Notes under the pieces: generated by a model
What the model saw: the letters and a program-made list of their open reading frames with translations, nothing else
Told to the model about the DNA's origin: nothing
Database searches by the model: none
Part shown: one piece after another, positions 55,856 through 64,000 of the stretch
How positions within the stretch are numbered: the stretch's first letter is position 1
How the letters are laid out: each line of letters starts with the position of its first letter
Translations under genes and position numbers: made by a program
NCBI GenBank assembly: GCA_963989385.1
Contig: OZ022502.1
Location: 8,524,501 to 8,588,500 of the forward strand
Origin: Ctena decussata
Lineage: Eukaryota; Mollusca; Bivalvia; Lucinida; Lucinidae
Direction: 5' to 3'
Length of the DNA: 64,000 nt

Positions 55856-56744
55856 CGTTATTTTATCATTACATAAGAATAAAAAATCACAGACGAACCC
55901 TGACCTTCTTCAATCAGAATTCTTGCAAGTAAAATCTAATTTTCCGAACCATACCACAATCTATACGGATGGTTCAAAACAAGAAGATAAAGTTGCATGT
56001 TCGGTTGTAAGTCCCCTATTCACAGATACTATACGATTACCAAATGGCAGCTCTAGATTTACAGCTGAAGCTAAAGCCATAGATTTGGCCTTCAATCAAA
56101 TTTCATTTCAAGAAAACAATCAGTTTATTATATTCTCAGACTCACTTTCTGTTTTATCATCACTTAAAAACGTCAATCACCCCAATCCTTTAATACAACA
56201 ATTACTCCGTAAATATTTCCAGTTACCATCAAAAGAAATAATCTTTTGTTGGGTTCCAAGTCACGTCAATATTCGTGGAAATGACCTGGCCGATAAAGAG
56301 GCCAAGGCGGCTTTAAATTTACCAGAAAGTACCTTCCGAATTCCGCACTCTGATTTTAAATCTCAAATTAATACATATATCAAATCAAAATGTCAAACTA
56401 ATTGGGAAAATCAAATTCATAACAAACTCCGACAAATTAAACCAGATTTTCACAGCAAGGACAATATACTATCAAATAGAATAGAACAGACTGTCATTAC
56501 CAGATGCCGAATAGGGCATACCAGAATTACACATTCGTTTTTATTAAATAATGAGGTTGCACCATTTTGCATACCATGCAATGAGGTCATTACTATCAAA
56601 CATCTTCTTGTGTCATGCATTGACTTTAACCATATTCGTTCAAAACATTACAACATTAAAACCATAACCGAGCTTTTTAGCAAAGTTTCTTCTATCCAAA
56701 TTATTAATTTTTTAAAGGAAGCTGGACTTTTTAACAAGATTTAG
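55800..56744 (+). CDS. LINE ORF2 continuation, RNase H and C-terminal zinc motif
   Basis: Same protein as ORF2 but in the next frame. RNase H motifs are all present: TIYTDGSK (Asp), RFTAEAKAI (Glu), IIFSDSLSVL (Asp) and CWVPSHVNIRGNDLADKEAK (His and Asp). The C-terminus has RIGHTRITHSFLLNNE and FCIPCNEVITIKHLLVSC, the CCHC-like pattern common in I and Jockey groups. The frame opens upstream without an ATG, so it depends on ORF2. RNase H removes template RNA during integration. Confidence 0.85.
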   Translation, partial: NIQKFSLPVQEPWTLKPPNVILSLHKNKKSQTNPDLLQSEFLQVKSNFPNHTTIYTDGSKQEDKVACSVVSPLFTDTIRLPNGSSRFTAEAKAIDLAFNQISFQENNQFIIFSDSLSVLSSLKNVNHPNPLIQQLLRKYFQLPSKEIIFCWVPSHVNIRGNDLADKEAKAALNLPESTFRIPHSDFKSQINTYIKSKCQTNWENQIHNKLRQIKPDFHSKDNILSNRIEQTVITRCRIGHTRITHSFLLNNEVAPFCIPCNEVITIKHLLVSCIDFNHIRSKHYNIKTITELFSKVSSIQIINFLKEAGLFNKI

Positions 56745-56922
56745 TCTTTTATTGTACATAACATTTTTATCACTTGGACGTAACATAATACTTTAAACAT
56801 TTGATCGTTTTTTGTCTTATAGAAACGTTTTAAATTGCTGACGTTTAGACGCTATATGCCCTTACCAGGGTTGAGCGTCTATAAATAACTTAAACATTCA
56901 TTCATTCATTCAAGAATAGCAG

Positions 56923-57018
56923 CCTTTGCCAAATGCAATAATTCAACAGCACGTTAACTCAAGGCGACGGCGAATCATGGCGGTAATAAGGGCACAAAGA
57001 GGTCATACCCTGTATTAG
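56923..57018 (+). pseudogene. Tc1/mariner transposase pseudogene, fragment 4 (C-terminus)
   Basis: After the LINE the transposase resumes in the sequence following the target duplication and ends RGHTLY with TAG at 57016-57018. The RGGHTRY-type ending is typical for Tc1-like transposases. Terminal repeats of the transposon are not recognised downstream. Confidence 0.65.
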
Positions 57019-57440
57019 GCATGCTTTTGAGATCGTTCTCCAGTGAAAACTCATGAAAAACAAAACCAATGGTTAGGATGGTTAGTGTACTGTTATCCCA
57101 TACTTTTACAAATTTAAAGTGTAACTACACTTCAGGAACGCTCCTTGTGCATTCCGGAGGCTTTCAGTCATGACAGCTGATGAATTGTTGACGCAATAAC
57201 TTCCTTTCAATTTAAAAAAAAAGTGAATGAAATTTGTACTCATGAAATTTAATTATGATATTTGTAATCCATTTTGAGAAAAAAAAACATGAAATGCAAT
57301 GTAAAGTTTGGATTTTTGCTTTATATAAATCATGATAAAAAATAGGTGCAAAATAATTATGGAAGAACGATTGCGGTTGCACGTAAGTGATCTTGTGGTG
57401 ACCATTTGATTTTCATGGGAGGGGCAGGAAATCATCACTT
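57019..57440. other. Intergenic, nothing recognised
   Basis: Includes the 3' part of the dead Tc1-like element, whose terminal repeat I could not define. No gene. Confidence 0.4.
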
Positions 57441-60148
57441 TTTATCTTCTTAACTCTTTGAAATCAGAAAATAATGAAGATAGCTCATGTATAGATGCTA
57501 AGGTATGGACTGACCATTTTAGCAAACTATACTCAGTAACGAATAATAGAATGCAGCGCATTAATGAAATCAAGCAATTGCTTGAACAGTGCAGACTTCA
57601 AGACAGTAATATTTGTTTAGATAGAGAGATAAGTGAAAATGAAATTGTCGAAGCCTGCAAGAAATTAAAAAGCGGTAAGTCATGTGGATGTGATGGCATC
57701 CTTAATGAAATGATTAAATATGGTCAATATCAGCTGCTGCCATGTATTGAAAAATTGTTTAACCTTATCTTAACTACTGGTTACTATCCTAAGGTTTGGT
57801 CTCATGGCATCTTAGTTCCAGTTTACAAATCTGCAGACCGTATGGACCCAAATAACTACAGAGGTATTACTATTACAAGTAGTCTAGGTAAACTTTTTAA
57901 CAGCATTTTAAACATCAGACTTGAGAAGTTTTTAAACGAAAATAAAATCATCCATGATGAACAGATTGGATTCAGAGCAGGGTCTCGTACTTCAGACCAT
58001 ATATTTAAATTAAAAACTTTATTATTTAAATACCTCAAAGAAAATGGTAAACTGTTTACATGCTTTGTTGATCTCAGGAAAGCATTTGACTCTGTTATTC
58101 ATCCAGCCTTATTTTATAAACTTTATAAAATTGGAATAGGAGGTAGATTTATAAAACTCATTCAGTCGATGTATGAAAATAATGTGGTCCAGGTAAAGGT
58201 TGGCAATAATAAGATAAGTGATGAATTAACTGCCACAGTAGGAGTCAGACAGGGCGATAATTTGAGCCCAAATTTATTTAACATCTTCATAAATGATGTG
58301 GTAGATGTTTTTGATAGAGACTTATGTGATCCTGTTAAGCTTGGATCTGCACGCTTTAACTGTCTTCTTTATGCTGATGACGTGGTGTTGGTATCTCAGT
58401 CATCCCAAGCGCTGCAAAATTGCCTGAATATGTTTGGCAATTATTGCCAGAGATGGTGTTTAGATATCAATTTTAATAAATCAAAAGTTTTAGTATTTAA
58501 TCGTACTGGAAGACTTGTTAAATATAATTTTTCAGTACTAAATGTGACTCTTGAAGTTGTGAGAGAATACAAATATCTTGGTATAGTGTTCACGATATCT
58601 GGCAAATTCTCGAAGGCTGTCTCAGATCTTTATCACAGAGGCCAAAAAGCTTATTTTAAACTTATAAATATCTTTAAATACTCCTGTCCCAAAATTTCCA
58701 CAGTTATACATACCTTTGATCATACAATAAAACCAATTTTATTATATGCTTCTGAAATTTGGAACACTTTTGACTCAAAGAAATTTACTCGTTTTTCAGA
58801 TAGTTCTATTGAGCACATTTTCAAAGACCTTCACATTGAGAAACTTAACATTCAGCTGTGTAAGTTTATTCTTGGGGTAAACAAGAAGGCCTCAAATCTT
58901 GCAGTCCTGGGAGAACTTGGCAGATATCCACTTTACATTGATGCTATGGTTTTAATGATCAAATATTGGCTTCATTTACACACTGTGGACTCTTCCCAGG
59001 ACATGTTACTTAGCGAAGCCTTGAAAGAAAACTATAGCATGTTTGAAAATGACAATAACTGTTGGTTGCATTGTATTTATTTGATTTTTAAAGAGCTTAA
59101 CATGGTTAATGTGTTTAACAACCCGTTTTTACTGAACAAAAGAACATTATTTTGCTTAAAAAAGAAACTGAAACAAAGATTCGAAAATAAGTGGCAGTCT
59201 GATATTAGCAGCAGCAAAAGTAAATCTAATGATGTAAATGGCGGAAATAAATTACGCACATATGCCACTTTTAAATCTCACTTTGCATGTGAATCTTATA
59301 TAAACTGCCTTAAATTTGAAGAAAGACAAGCACTATCGAAGTTTCGCATCAGTGCTCATATGTTAGAGATCGAAAGAGGCCGATATACAGTTCCTAAAAC
59401 CCCAGTATGTGACCGAATATGTAGGCAGTGTAACAGTGGTTTAATTGAAGATGAACAACACCTCTTATTAGAATGTTCTAATTATTTACATGAAAGATTA
59501 ATCTTCTTAAGTCACATAGATAATAAAAATCTTGAGTCTCTGTCTTTGCACCAAAAATTTATTTGGCTCATGAGTAATGAAGATGTTAAAGTATGTAAAA
59601 TTGTGTCACGTTTTATTTTGCAATGTTTTAATAAGCGGGACAAGTGATTGGACGCTTTTGATAACATATTAATTAGCTAATGATTTAACTACGAGGTTAA
59701 TTTACCATTTTACCCATACCTCTTATCTGATTTTATTATTTTCATTATTTTCACTGTTTCAATTTTGTTGTGACTGTTGGGCTTCAGTGTACTGAATTTC
59801 TGAGTTTAATTATTTTCGCACTCTTAACAATATTTGTAGTGCTACCATAGATCTAGATCTACTATGCTCTTAACTAAGTTAATAGATTAATTTATTTACT
59901 GGTCTGTGCACAGTATCCCAATTGTCACTTGTTATTTTGAAATAGTGGAAGGGAGTATATATGTGTTATCTGATATGGTTGTCTCCCTCAATTGAACTTA
60001 GCATTAATTAGTATATTGTTAGTGTCATGTTTTTTTTTTGTTTTTTTTTTTTTTCGTCTTCTTCTATTTCACTCACTGTATATTGTATGTTTCATTTGTG
60101 AAACTTTCTGTATTAATAAATAAACTTGTAAACTTGTAAACTTGTATA
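57441..60148 (+). mobile_element. 5'-truncated LINE with AACTTGTA tail
   Basis: An intact reverse-transcriptase frame (57458-59647), a 480-bp 3' untranslated region and an end with TATTAATAAATAAACTTGTA and further AACTTGTA units (60118-60148). The endonuclease is missing at the left, as expected for 5' truncation during target-primed integration. A T-rich stretch lies at 60031-60056. No clear target duplication found. Confidence 0.75.
57458..59647 (+). CDS. LINE reverse transcriptase (ORF2, N-terminus missing)
   Basis: 729 open codons without a genuine ATG at the left end. Motifs in order: SGKSCGCDGILNEMIKYG, YRGITITSSLGKLFNSI (138-150), EQIGFRAGSRTSDHIF (168-183), TCFVDLRKAFDSVIHPALFY (catalytic Asp 205), GVRQGDNLSPNLFNIFINDV (262-281), FNCLLYADDVVLV (YADD 305-308), LDINFNKSKVLVFN and EYKYLGIVFT. 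A long C-terminal domain ends with ICRQCNSGLIEDEQHLLLEC, a Cys/His motif. Not the same family as the I-group LINE upstream: no RNase H, and different motif wording. Enzymatically plausible, but the element cannot move by itself without its endonuclease. Confidence 0.9.
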   Translation: MKSENNEDSSCIDAKVWTDHFSKLYSVTNNRMQRINEIKQLLEQCRLQDSNICLDREISENEIVEACKKLKSGKSCGCDGILNEMIKYGQYQLLPCIEKLFNLILTTGYYPKVWSHGILVPVYKSADRMDPNNYRGITITSSLGKLFNSILNIRLEKFLNENKIIHDEQIGFRAGSRTSDHIFKLKTLLFKYLKENGKLFTCFVDLRKAFDSVIHPALFYKLYKIGIGGRFIKLIQSMYENNVVQVKVGNNKISDELTATVGVRQGDNLSPNLFNIFINDVVDVFDRDLCDPVKLGSARFNCLLYADDVVLVSQSSQALQNCLNMFGNYCQRWCLDINFNKSKVLVFNRTGRLVKYNFSVLNVTLEVVREYKYLGIVFTISGKFSKAVSDLYHRGQKAYFKLINIFKYSCPKISTVIHTFDHTIKPILLYASEIWNTFDSKKFTRFSDSSIEHIFKDLHIEKLNIQLCKFILGVNKKASNLAVLGELGRYPLYIDAMVLMIKYWLHLHTVDSSQDMLLSEALKENYSMFENDNNCWLHCIYLIFKELNMVNVFNNPFLLNKRTLFCLKKKLKQRFENKWQSDISSSKSKSNDVNGGNKLRTYATFKSHFACESYINCLKFEERQALSKFRISAHMLEIERGRYTVPKTPVCDRICRQCNSGLIEDEQHLLLECSNYLHERLIFLSHIDNKNLESLSLHQKFIWLMSNEDVKVCKIVSRFILQCFNKRDK

Positions 60149-60650
60149 TTTTGATCAGTTCATCCTGTTTTTTTCTTGCATCCCGGATAAGGATATCCGT
60201 GTTTTTCGCTAGGGATAGAAATTCTTATCTTACCCTGGGGCGGGGTAGCAATTTGAAACCCTGCTGTCCTGGCGGGTGTTAAGTATTTTTGTGGACTGAT
60301 GCTGAAGAGGGCGGGGAGATCATGAAATGATATGCTTTCTCCTACTTTTGATTTTCAAATATCGTTGGCGTCTGGATTGATGGTGGGGTGGGGCTTCCCC
60401 CTTTTACATACTGCCATGTCCTTTGTGTAGTATAGCTTCAAACTTACGAAATACAGACGTCACACACGTGCACGCACGCGCTCGCTGCGTGATATGCTTA
60501 TGGCTACAGTGCAAGGGACCTGGTGGTATTAAAACTTTAGATCTTTTCTCCTTTAATGACGAATTTATCTTCAGAGCTCGAGTGGGTTACATGTTAACTG
60601 GAAGTTTTTTTTGATGTACATTCCAGATGTGATAATGTTACGAAGTTACG

Positions 60651-60681
<31 letters not shown>

Positions 60682-61282
60682 GATGTGTTGTTGTTGTTTA
60701 CAGTTGCCGGATTCCCAAATTTACCAAGGCATTTTTGCCGACGTATTAAGTTTCGTTATTTTTAGCTCTGGAAAACCAATAGCAACAGTCCTTACACAAT
60801 TTGGTGTAATTACAGTCCGTTTAGCATATCACGGTGAAGAAACAATATTTTACCATCGTCCGAATTTGTATTTTTTAAACATTATTAGAGTCAATCCATC
60901 AGGGTGGTTCTAATGAGACTTCAAATGAAGTTACTTAATTATTGATAATATCCATTACCATTTATAAAACCCTGATTTATTAGAGCACAGCTCAAACCAG
61001 ACTCAGAATACAGCTGCTGCCCACACTTGGCTTCTGTTAAAGGAAGTCACCTTGTCCTCGATTGTGTAGACTGGTTCTCTGCCCTTATAGCTACCGCATC
61101 TAGGGACAGGTAATGACTAATCCAAACGGTCAAAAATCTGCCCGTAAGATCTAGCGAGAGTTCATACGAGATTTTATAGATCTACCAACAAAGATTTGTT
61201 TCGTAGTTTATTTTTAAGAAGGAGCAATGTGGATGTAAGTTAGTGAAATACCCCAATAATGTTGTAATTAGGTGTAGATAGT
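60149..61282. other. Intergenic, nothing recognised
   Basis: A poly-T tract lies at about 60653-60681. The frames around it are artefacts. A GC-richer block at 60175-60420 (CCCGGATAAGGATATCCG, TACCCTGGGGCGGGGTAGC) shows no gene. Confidence 0.4.
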
Positions 61283-61306
61283 TGGTTATCCCCTCGGGGA
61301 TAACCA
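61283..61306. repeat. 24-bp hairpin
   Basis: TGGTTATCCCC-TCGGGGATAACCA: an almost fully self-complementary block, like the terminal hairpins of other repeats in this window. Confidence 0.75.
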
Positions 61307-61869
61307 TATTAAGATAGGAATTCGTACTCGATTTGTACGCCGTTTCCCTTTGCTAAAATACAGGTCCCACTATTTCCCGGTACTTCTACATTTGGCACAC
61401 CCTGCTATAGGGTTCTCGCCAGCATCGATAATGCATGATCTTTATAGCTTATACATGTATCTTAAAACACTTTATCTCACCCTATACAACAGTTACCTGA
61501 AAGTCCAGTTATCACTTAACAGAACAGGGGTTAGTAACAAGAAGCTTCGTTAGCCAAAACTTGTTCGTTAAGTCTTCGTTAAGCCCTCGTTAGCAAATTC
61601 TTGATTAACATGTACCCTTCGTTAATAGCGATGAGTTAACGATTTTCGTAAACCCAACAAAAATTTAGCGACGACTTTGGGGTCGTCGTTAAGCCTTCGT
61701 TGTTCAAAATTTTTGCGAGCTCATCATTTTCTTCCAAGTCAGCGGAGAGGTGAAAGGGTTAGACAAAGTGAGTAGTTATAAGAAAAAAAAAAATAAAAGC
61801 TTTATCTATTACTGCAATTGTACAAAAATGCGAACTCATTTATATACCCGCCAAAGGTGTGAAGTCACG
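61307..61869. other. Intergenic with TTCGTTAAG words
   Basis: Several copies of TTCGTTAAGYCTTCGTTA at 61545-61710; no gene. Could be part of the Harbinger element flank. Confidence 0.35.
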
Positions 61870-61898
61870 GCGACTCATGTTGCATGGCATGTGTCATG

Positions 61899-62220
61899 CA
61901 ACATGTGTCACCGTGTAAACACACCAAAATATGTTTCATGACACAAATCTGTTGCGTGTGTAATCGTCTAGACTTAATCTAAATGGTAGCATGACACTTG
62001 CAGCAAGTGTCATCGTGTAAATCCGCATTTGGGCGCGGATTAGCGTTTTGTTGACATATTTAACATGTGTCACCTTGTAAACACACCAAAAATGTGTTTA
62101 ATGACACAAAGCTGTTGCATGTGTAATCGTCTTAGTATAAATCTAAATGTTTGCATGCTACTTGTGTCATGCAACAAGTGTCATCGTGTAAACCAGCATT
62201 TAGGCGCGGGTTTTTGCGTT
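61899..62220 (+). repeat. Two tandem 162-bp units
   Basis: ACATGTGTCACCGTGTAAAC (61901) returns as ACATGTGTCACCTTGTAAAC (62063). Both units then have CACACCAAAA, TGACACAAA, GTGTAATCGTCT, CAAGTGTCATCGTGTAAA and GGCGCGG. Non-coding, rich in inverted TGACAC/GTGTCA. Confidence 0.8.
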
Positions 62221-62298
62221 TTGTGGCCACATTTAAGTGGAAGAAGCCGGATAAGCCACCAAACATGAATGGGCGACCAATATCCTCCCATATGACGA

Positions 62299-62370
62299 CG
62301 CCAGGATCGATCCCTGGGCCGCAGAGTTGGGAAGCAAGTACGCTACCACTGCGCTATCTTGGCAAGTCCC
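62299..62370 (-). repeat. tRNA-derived SINE head
   Basis: On the minus strand GCCAAGATAGCGCAGTGGTA gives an A-box-like TAGCGCAGTGGTAGC and CAGGGATCGATCCTGG a B box (GGATCGATCC). Spacing is as in a tRNA, with a Gly-like anticodon arm region. Acceptor pairing is poor, so it is a SINE head rather than a working tRNA gene. Confidence 0.55.
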
Positions 62371-62507
62371 TGTAATAATGATGATAGTAATAATAATATT
62401 GCTGGTAAAATAGTAATATTAATAACATATACGATATCTATACATAAAAAAATAAACACTTCCATTTTCTTTTTTTTCTTTTTTTTTTGTGTGTATAGCC
62501 AAATTTA

Positions 62508-63634
62508 TGAGTGTCATTGTTCCAGGAATGGCTCTATTGCTTGCTAGGCAGCGACAGCGACGCCAAGTTGTTTTGCGCCCCATGAGAGACCGACTTAATC
62601 CACTGGATTACATGCAAGACGACGAGTTGATCAAGAAATACAGACTTGACAGACATGGAATTCTTGAAGTATGCCAGATTCTCCATTATGACTTAAACCA
62701 TCCTACTCAGCGCCATAATTCACTCCCAACATCTCTTCAAATATGTATCGCGTTAAGATATTATGCCTCAGGAAGCTTTATGTCTGTATTGGCGGACAGT
62801 CACGGCGTGAGCATAATGACAGTTTCTCGTTGTATTCACAATGTCTCATATCATTTGGCGAGGCGGGCGCATAGATATATATGGTTTCCTAGAAATATCG
62901 AGGCATTACGAGACACAAGGCAAGGGTTTTACGGTATTGCCAATTTCCCCAGAGTGTTAGGAGCTGTAGATGGGACATTAATTCCAGTTAAAGCTCCAAG
63001 TGAAAATGAGCATCTTTATGTAACACGAAAAGGATTTCACGCCATAAATGTGCAGGGCATTTGTGATTCGTCTAATATTTTCCTGAATTTGGTGGCTAAG
63101 TGGCCTGGGAGTACGCATGACTCTTATATATTGATGAACAGTCCAATTTCTGATATGTTTGAAACAGGCCAAATACAAGATGGGTGGCTTTTGGGCGACA
63201 GTGCATACCCTCTGAAGCCGTGGCTTCTTACACCTGTATTGAATCCCAGTAATGCGGCTGAAGGGCATTATAATGCTGCCCACAAAAGGACACGGTGTGT
63301 CATTGAACGAACATATGGTATTTGGAAAATGAGGTTCCGCTGTCTTCACAAAATTGGTGGGTGTTTAACATTCTATCCAAAACGGAATGTAAATATCATA
63401 ATAGCTACAGGAGTGCTACATAACCAGTGTTTAAGGAGGAATATACCATTACCAACCGACAACGCTGATGTTGACGACGATCAGCATGATGAGAATGATG
63501 ATACTGATAACGATGATGAAAATGATGACGTTTCCTCATCGGAAGAAGATGACAATGCTGCGAGGCAAAATGTCATGAATGAACTTGATGGACGTCAAAC
63601 GAGAACTAACTTAATTAACTCAGCTTTCACATAA
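62508..63634 (+). CDS. PIF/Harbinger transposase (HARBI1-like nuclease)
   Basis: The frame is open from 62489, but 62466-62498 is a polypyrimidine run followed by GTGTATAG, a strong splice acceptor, so the usable start is probably the ATG at 62508 (MSVIVPGMALLLARQRQRR) or an upstream exon. The protein has the family layout: DDELIKKYRLDRHGILEVC, a helix-turn-helix (LADSHGVSIMTVSRCIHNVS), then the DDE nuclease: LGAVDGTLIPVKAPS (D), WPGSTHDSYILMNS, WLLGDSAYPLKPWLLTP (D) and RCVIERTYGIWKMRFRCL (E). An acidic Asp/Glu tail follows near the C-terminus. All three catalytic acids are present and no stop or frameshift interrupts it. Related vertebrate HARBI1 is a domesticated member. The partner Myb-like protein of active Harbinger elements is not in this window, and I could not identify terminal repeats, so an active transposon and a domesticated gene both remain possible. 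Confidence 0.9.
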
Positions 63635-63808
63635 AAACTTGTCATGGAACAATGGGAGGCAACGCCTTGCACTCAAACTTACGAGGTACGACTTAGTGCT
63701 TGGATAATGTGACTGGTTTGAGTGTCATTGATAGCACTATAGCCAGACACTGAACAGTCACTCTATTCTGGCACTGTCTCAGTCAGTAATGCTTCTACCT
63801 GACTTGTT
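63635..63808. other. Flank of the Harbinger gene
   Basis: 3' flank without AATAAA nearby; no feature recognised. Confidence 0.3.
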
Positions 63809-63900
63809 CCTGTTGCCTAGTGGATAAGAACGGTGACTCCTAAACATTAGATCTCCAACCGTCGTGGGATCGAACGCTGTGGGATCGAACCGCGGCCGGC
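63809..63900 (+). repeat. tRNA-derived SINE head (Arg-like)
   Basis: TGTTGCCTAGTGGATAAGAA contains an A box like that of tRNA-Arg (TAGTGGATAAG), followed by GACTCCTAAACATTAGATC and two B-box-like GTGGGATCGAAC copies (63861 and 63879). RNA polymerase III internal promoter arrangement; SINE rather than a functional tRNA because the arms do not pair. Confidence 0.55.
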
Positions 63901-64000
63901 GCATAAATGAGAAAGTCAAATTCTGCTTACGCGAGGTCAGGTGGTTTTCCATTGAGAGCGACGATTTCCACTTTTCTTTGCTTAACCATCGGCTCGACAT

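Larger units (their letters stand above)
50432..56907 (+). mobile_element. Full-length I-group LINE retrotransposon
   Basis: 6.48 kb flanked by the 15-bp duplication ATTCAAGAATAGCAG (50417-50431 and 56908-56922). A 1.2-kb 5' untranslated region starts GCCCCGTGCCAACCGGGGGG, a small hairpin, with TATAAATA at about 50452. It is followed by ORF1, ORF2 and RNase H, and a 3' end with a (CATT)n tail (56895-56910). Presence of RNase H and zinc-knuckle ORF1 places it in the I group (Nimb-like by impression). Except for one indel it looks intact and recent. Confidence 0.9.

Noticed and set aside
60611..60913. Hydrophobic frame resembling a membrane segment
   Set aside because: The Phe run is encoded by a poly-T tract.
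62299..62370. Functional tRNA gene
   Set aside because: A and B boxes are present but acceptor and anticodon stems do not pair; called as a SINE head instead.

Overview
The window is animal nuclear DNA, AT-rich and intron/repeat dominated, with no prokaryotic gene organisation. The repeat families (AGGTCA-rich tandem units, the GAGCCGCGACACGAGAAAACC fold-back family, hairpins of the type CCCCCAACTTC..GAAGTTGAGGGGG, Gypsy elements, PIF/Harbinger, I-like LINEs) are what I associate with bivalve mollusc genomes, most likely a heterodont clam; the species call is inference from memory, not from a search.

Layout. 0-23 kb: a 5'-and-3'-truncated LINE endonuclease (571-1185, minus), a MYND-finger gene with an in-frame stop (3661-4383, minus), several palindromic non-autonomous transposons, two long AGGTCA-rich composite repeats (7991-9480 and 13866-15590), and the only convincing host gene, a long open terminal exon of about 480 codons (11342-12787, minus) that appears to have upstream exons. 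23-37 kb: one Ty3/Gypsy insertion of 14,010 bp, flanked by a 5-bp target duplication (CCTAG) and built as LTR - internal - LTR - internal - LTR. Each internal region is a 3,600-bp defective pol with integrase C-terminus placed before reverse transcriptase and RNase H (copia-like order, as in Gmr1-like Gypsy elements). In each internal copy the catalytic centre of the reverse transcriptase is replaced by a tandem 381-bp repeat whose every junction is a type-I hammerhead self-cleaving ribozyme, i.e. a retrozyme-like element. The LTRs are unusually long (about 2.3 kb) and carry eight perfect CRE palindromes (TGACGTCA).

37-47 kb: the interrupted tandem repeat resumes, followed by a decayed hammerhead copy, retroelement fragments, a 1.23-kb fold-back transposon and an AGGTCA minisatellite. 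47-57 kb: a Tc1/mariner-type transposase pseudogene that has been split by three later insertions: a solo LTR of the same Gypsy family (TSD TTACA), an inverted hammerhead-bearing retrozyme copy, and an almost intact full-length LINE of the I group (ORF1 with three zinc knuckles, ORF2 with endonuclease, reverse transcriptase and RNase H, 15-bp TSD). 57-60 kb: a second, 5'-truncated LINE with an intact 729-codon reverse transcriptase frame. 60-64 kb: a PIF/Harbinger transposase gene that looks intact behind a splice acceptor, and two tRNA-derived SINE heads.

The most notable content is therefore not a gene cluster but a nested transposon history: a hammerhead-ribozyme retroelement sitting inside a defective, recombination-duplicated Gypsy element, with a second intact ribozyme copy inside a dead Tc1 transposon.
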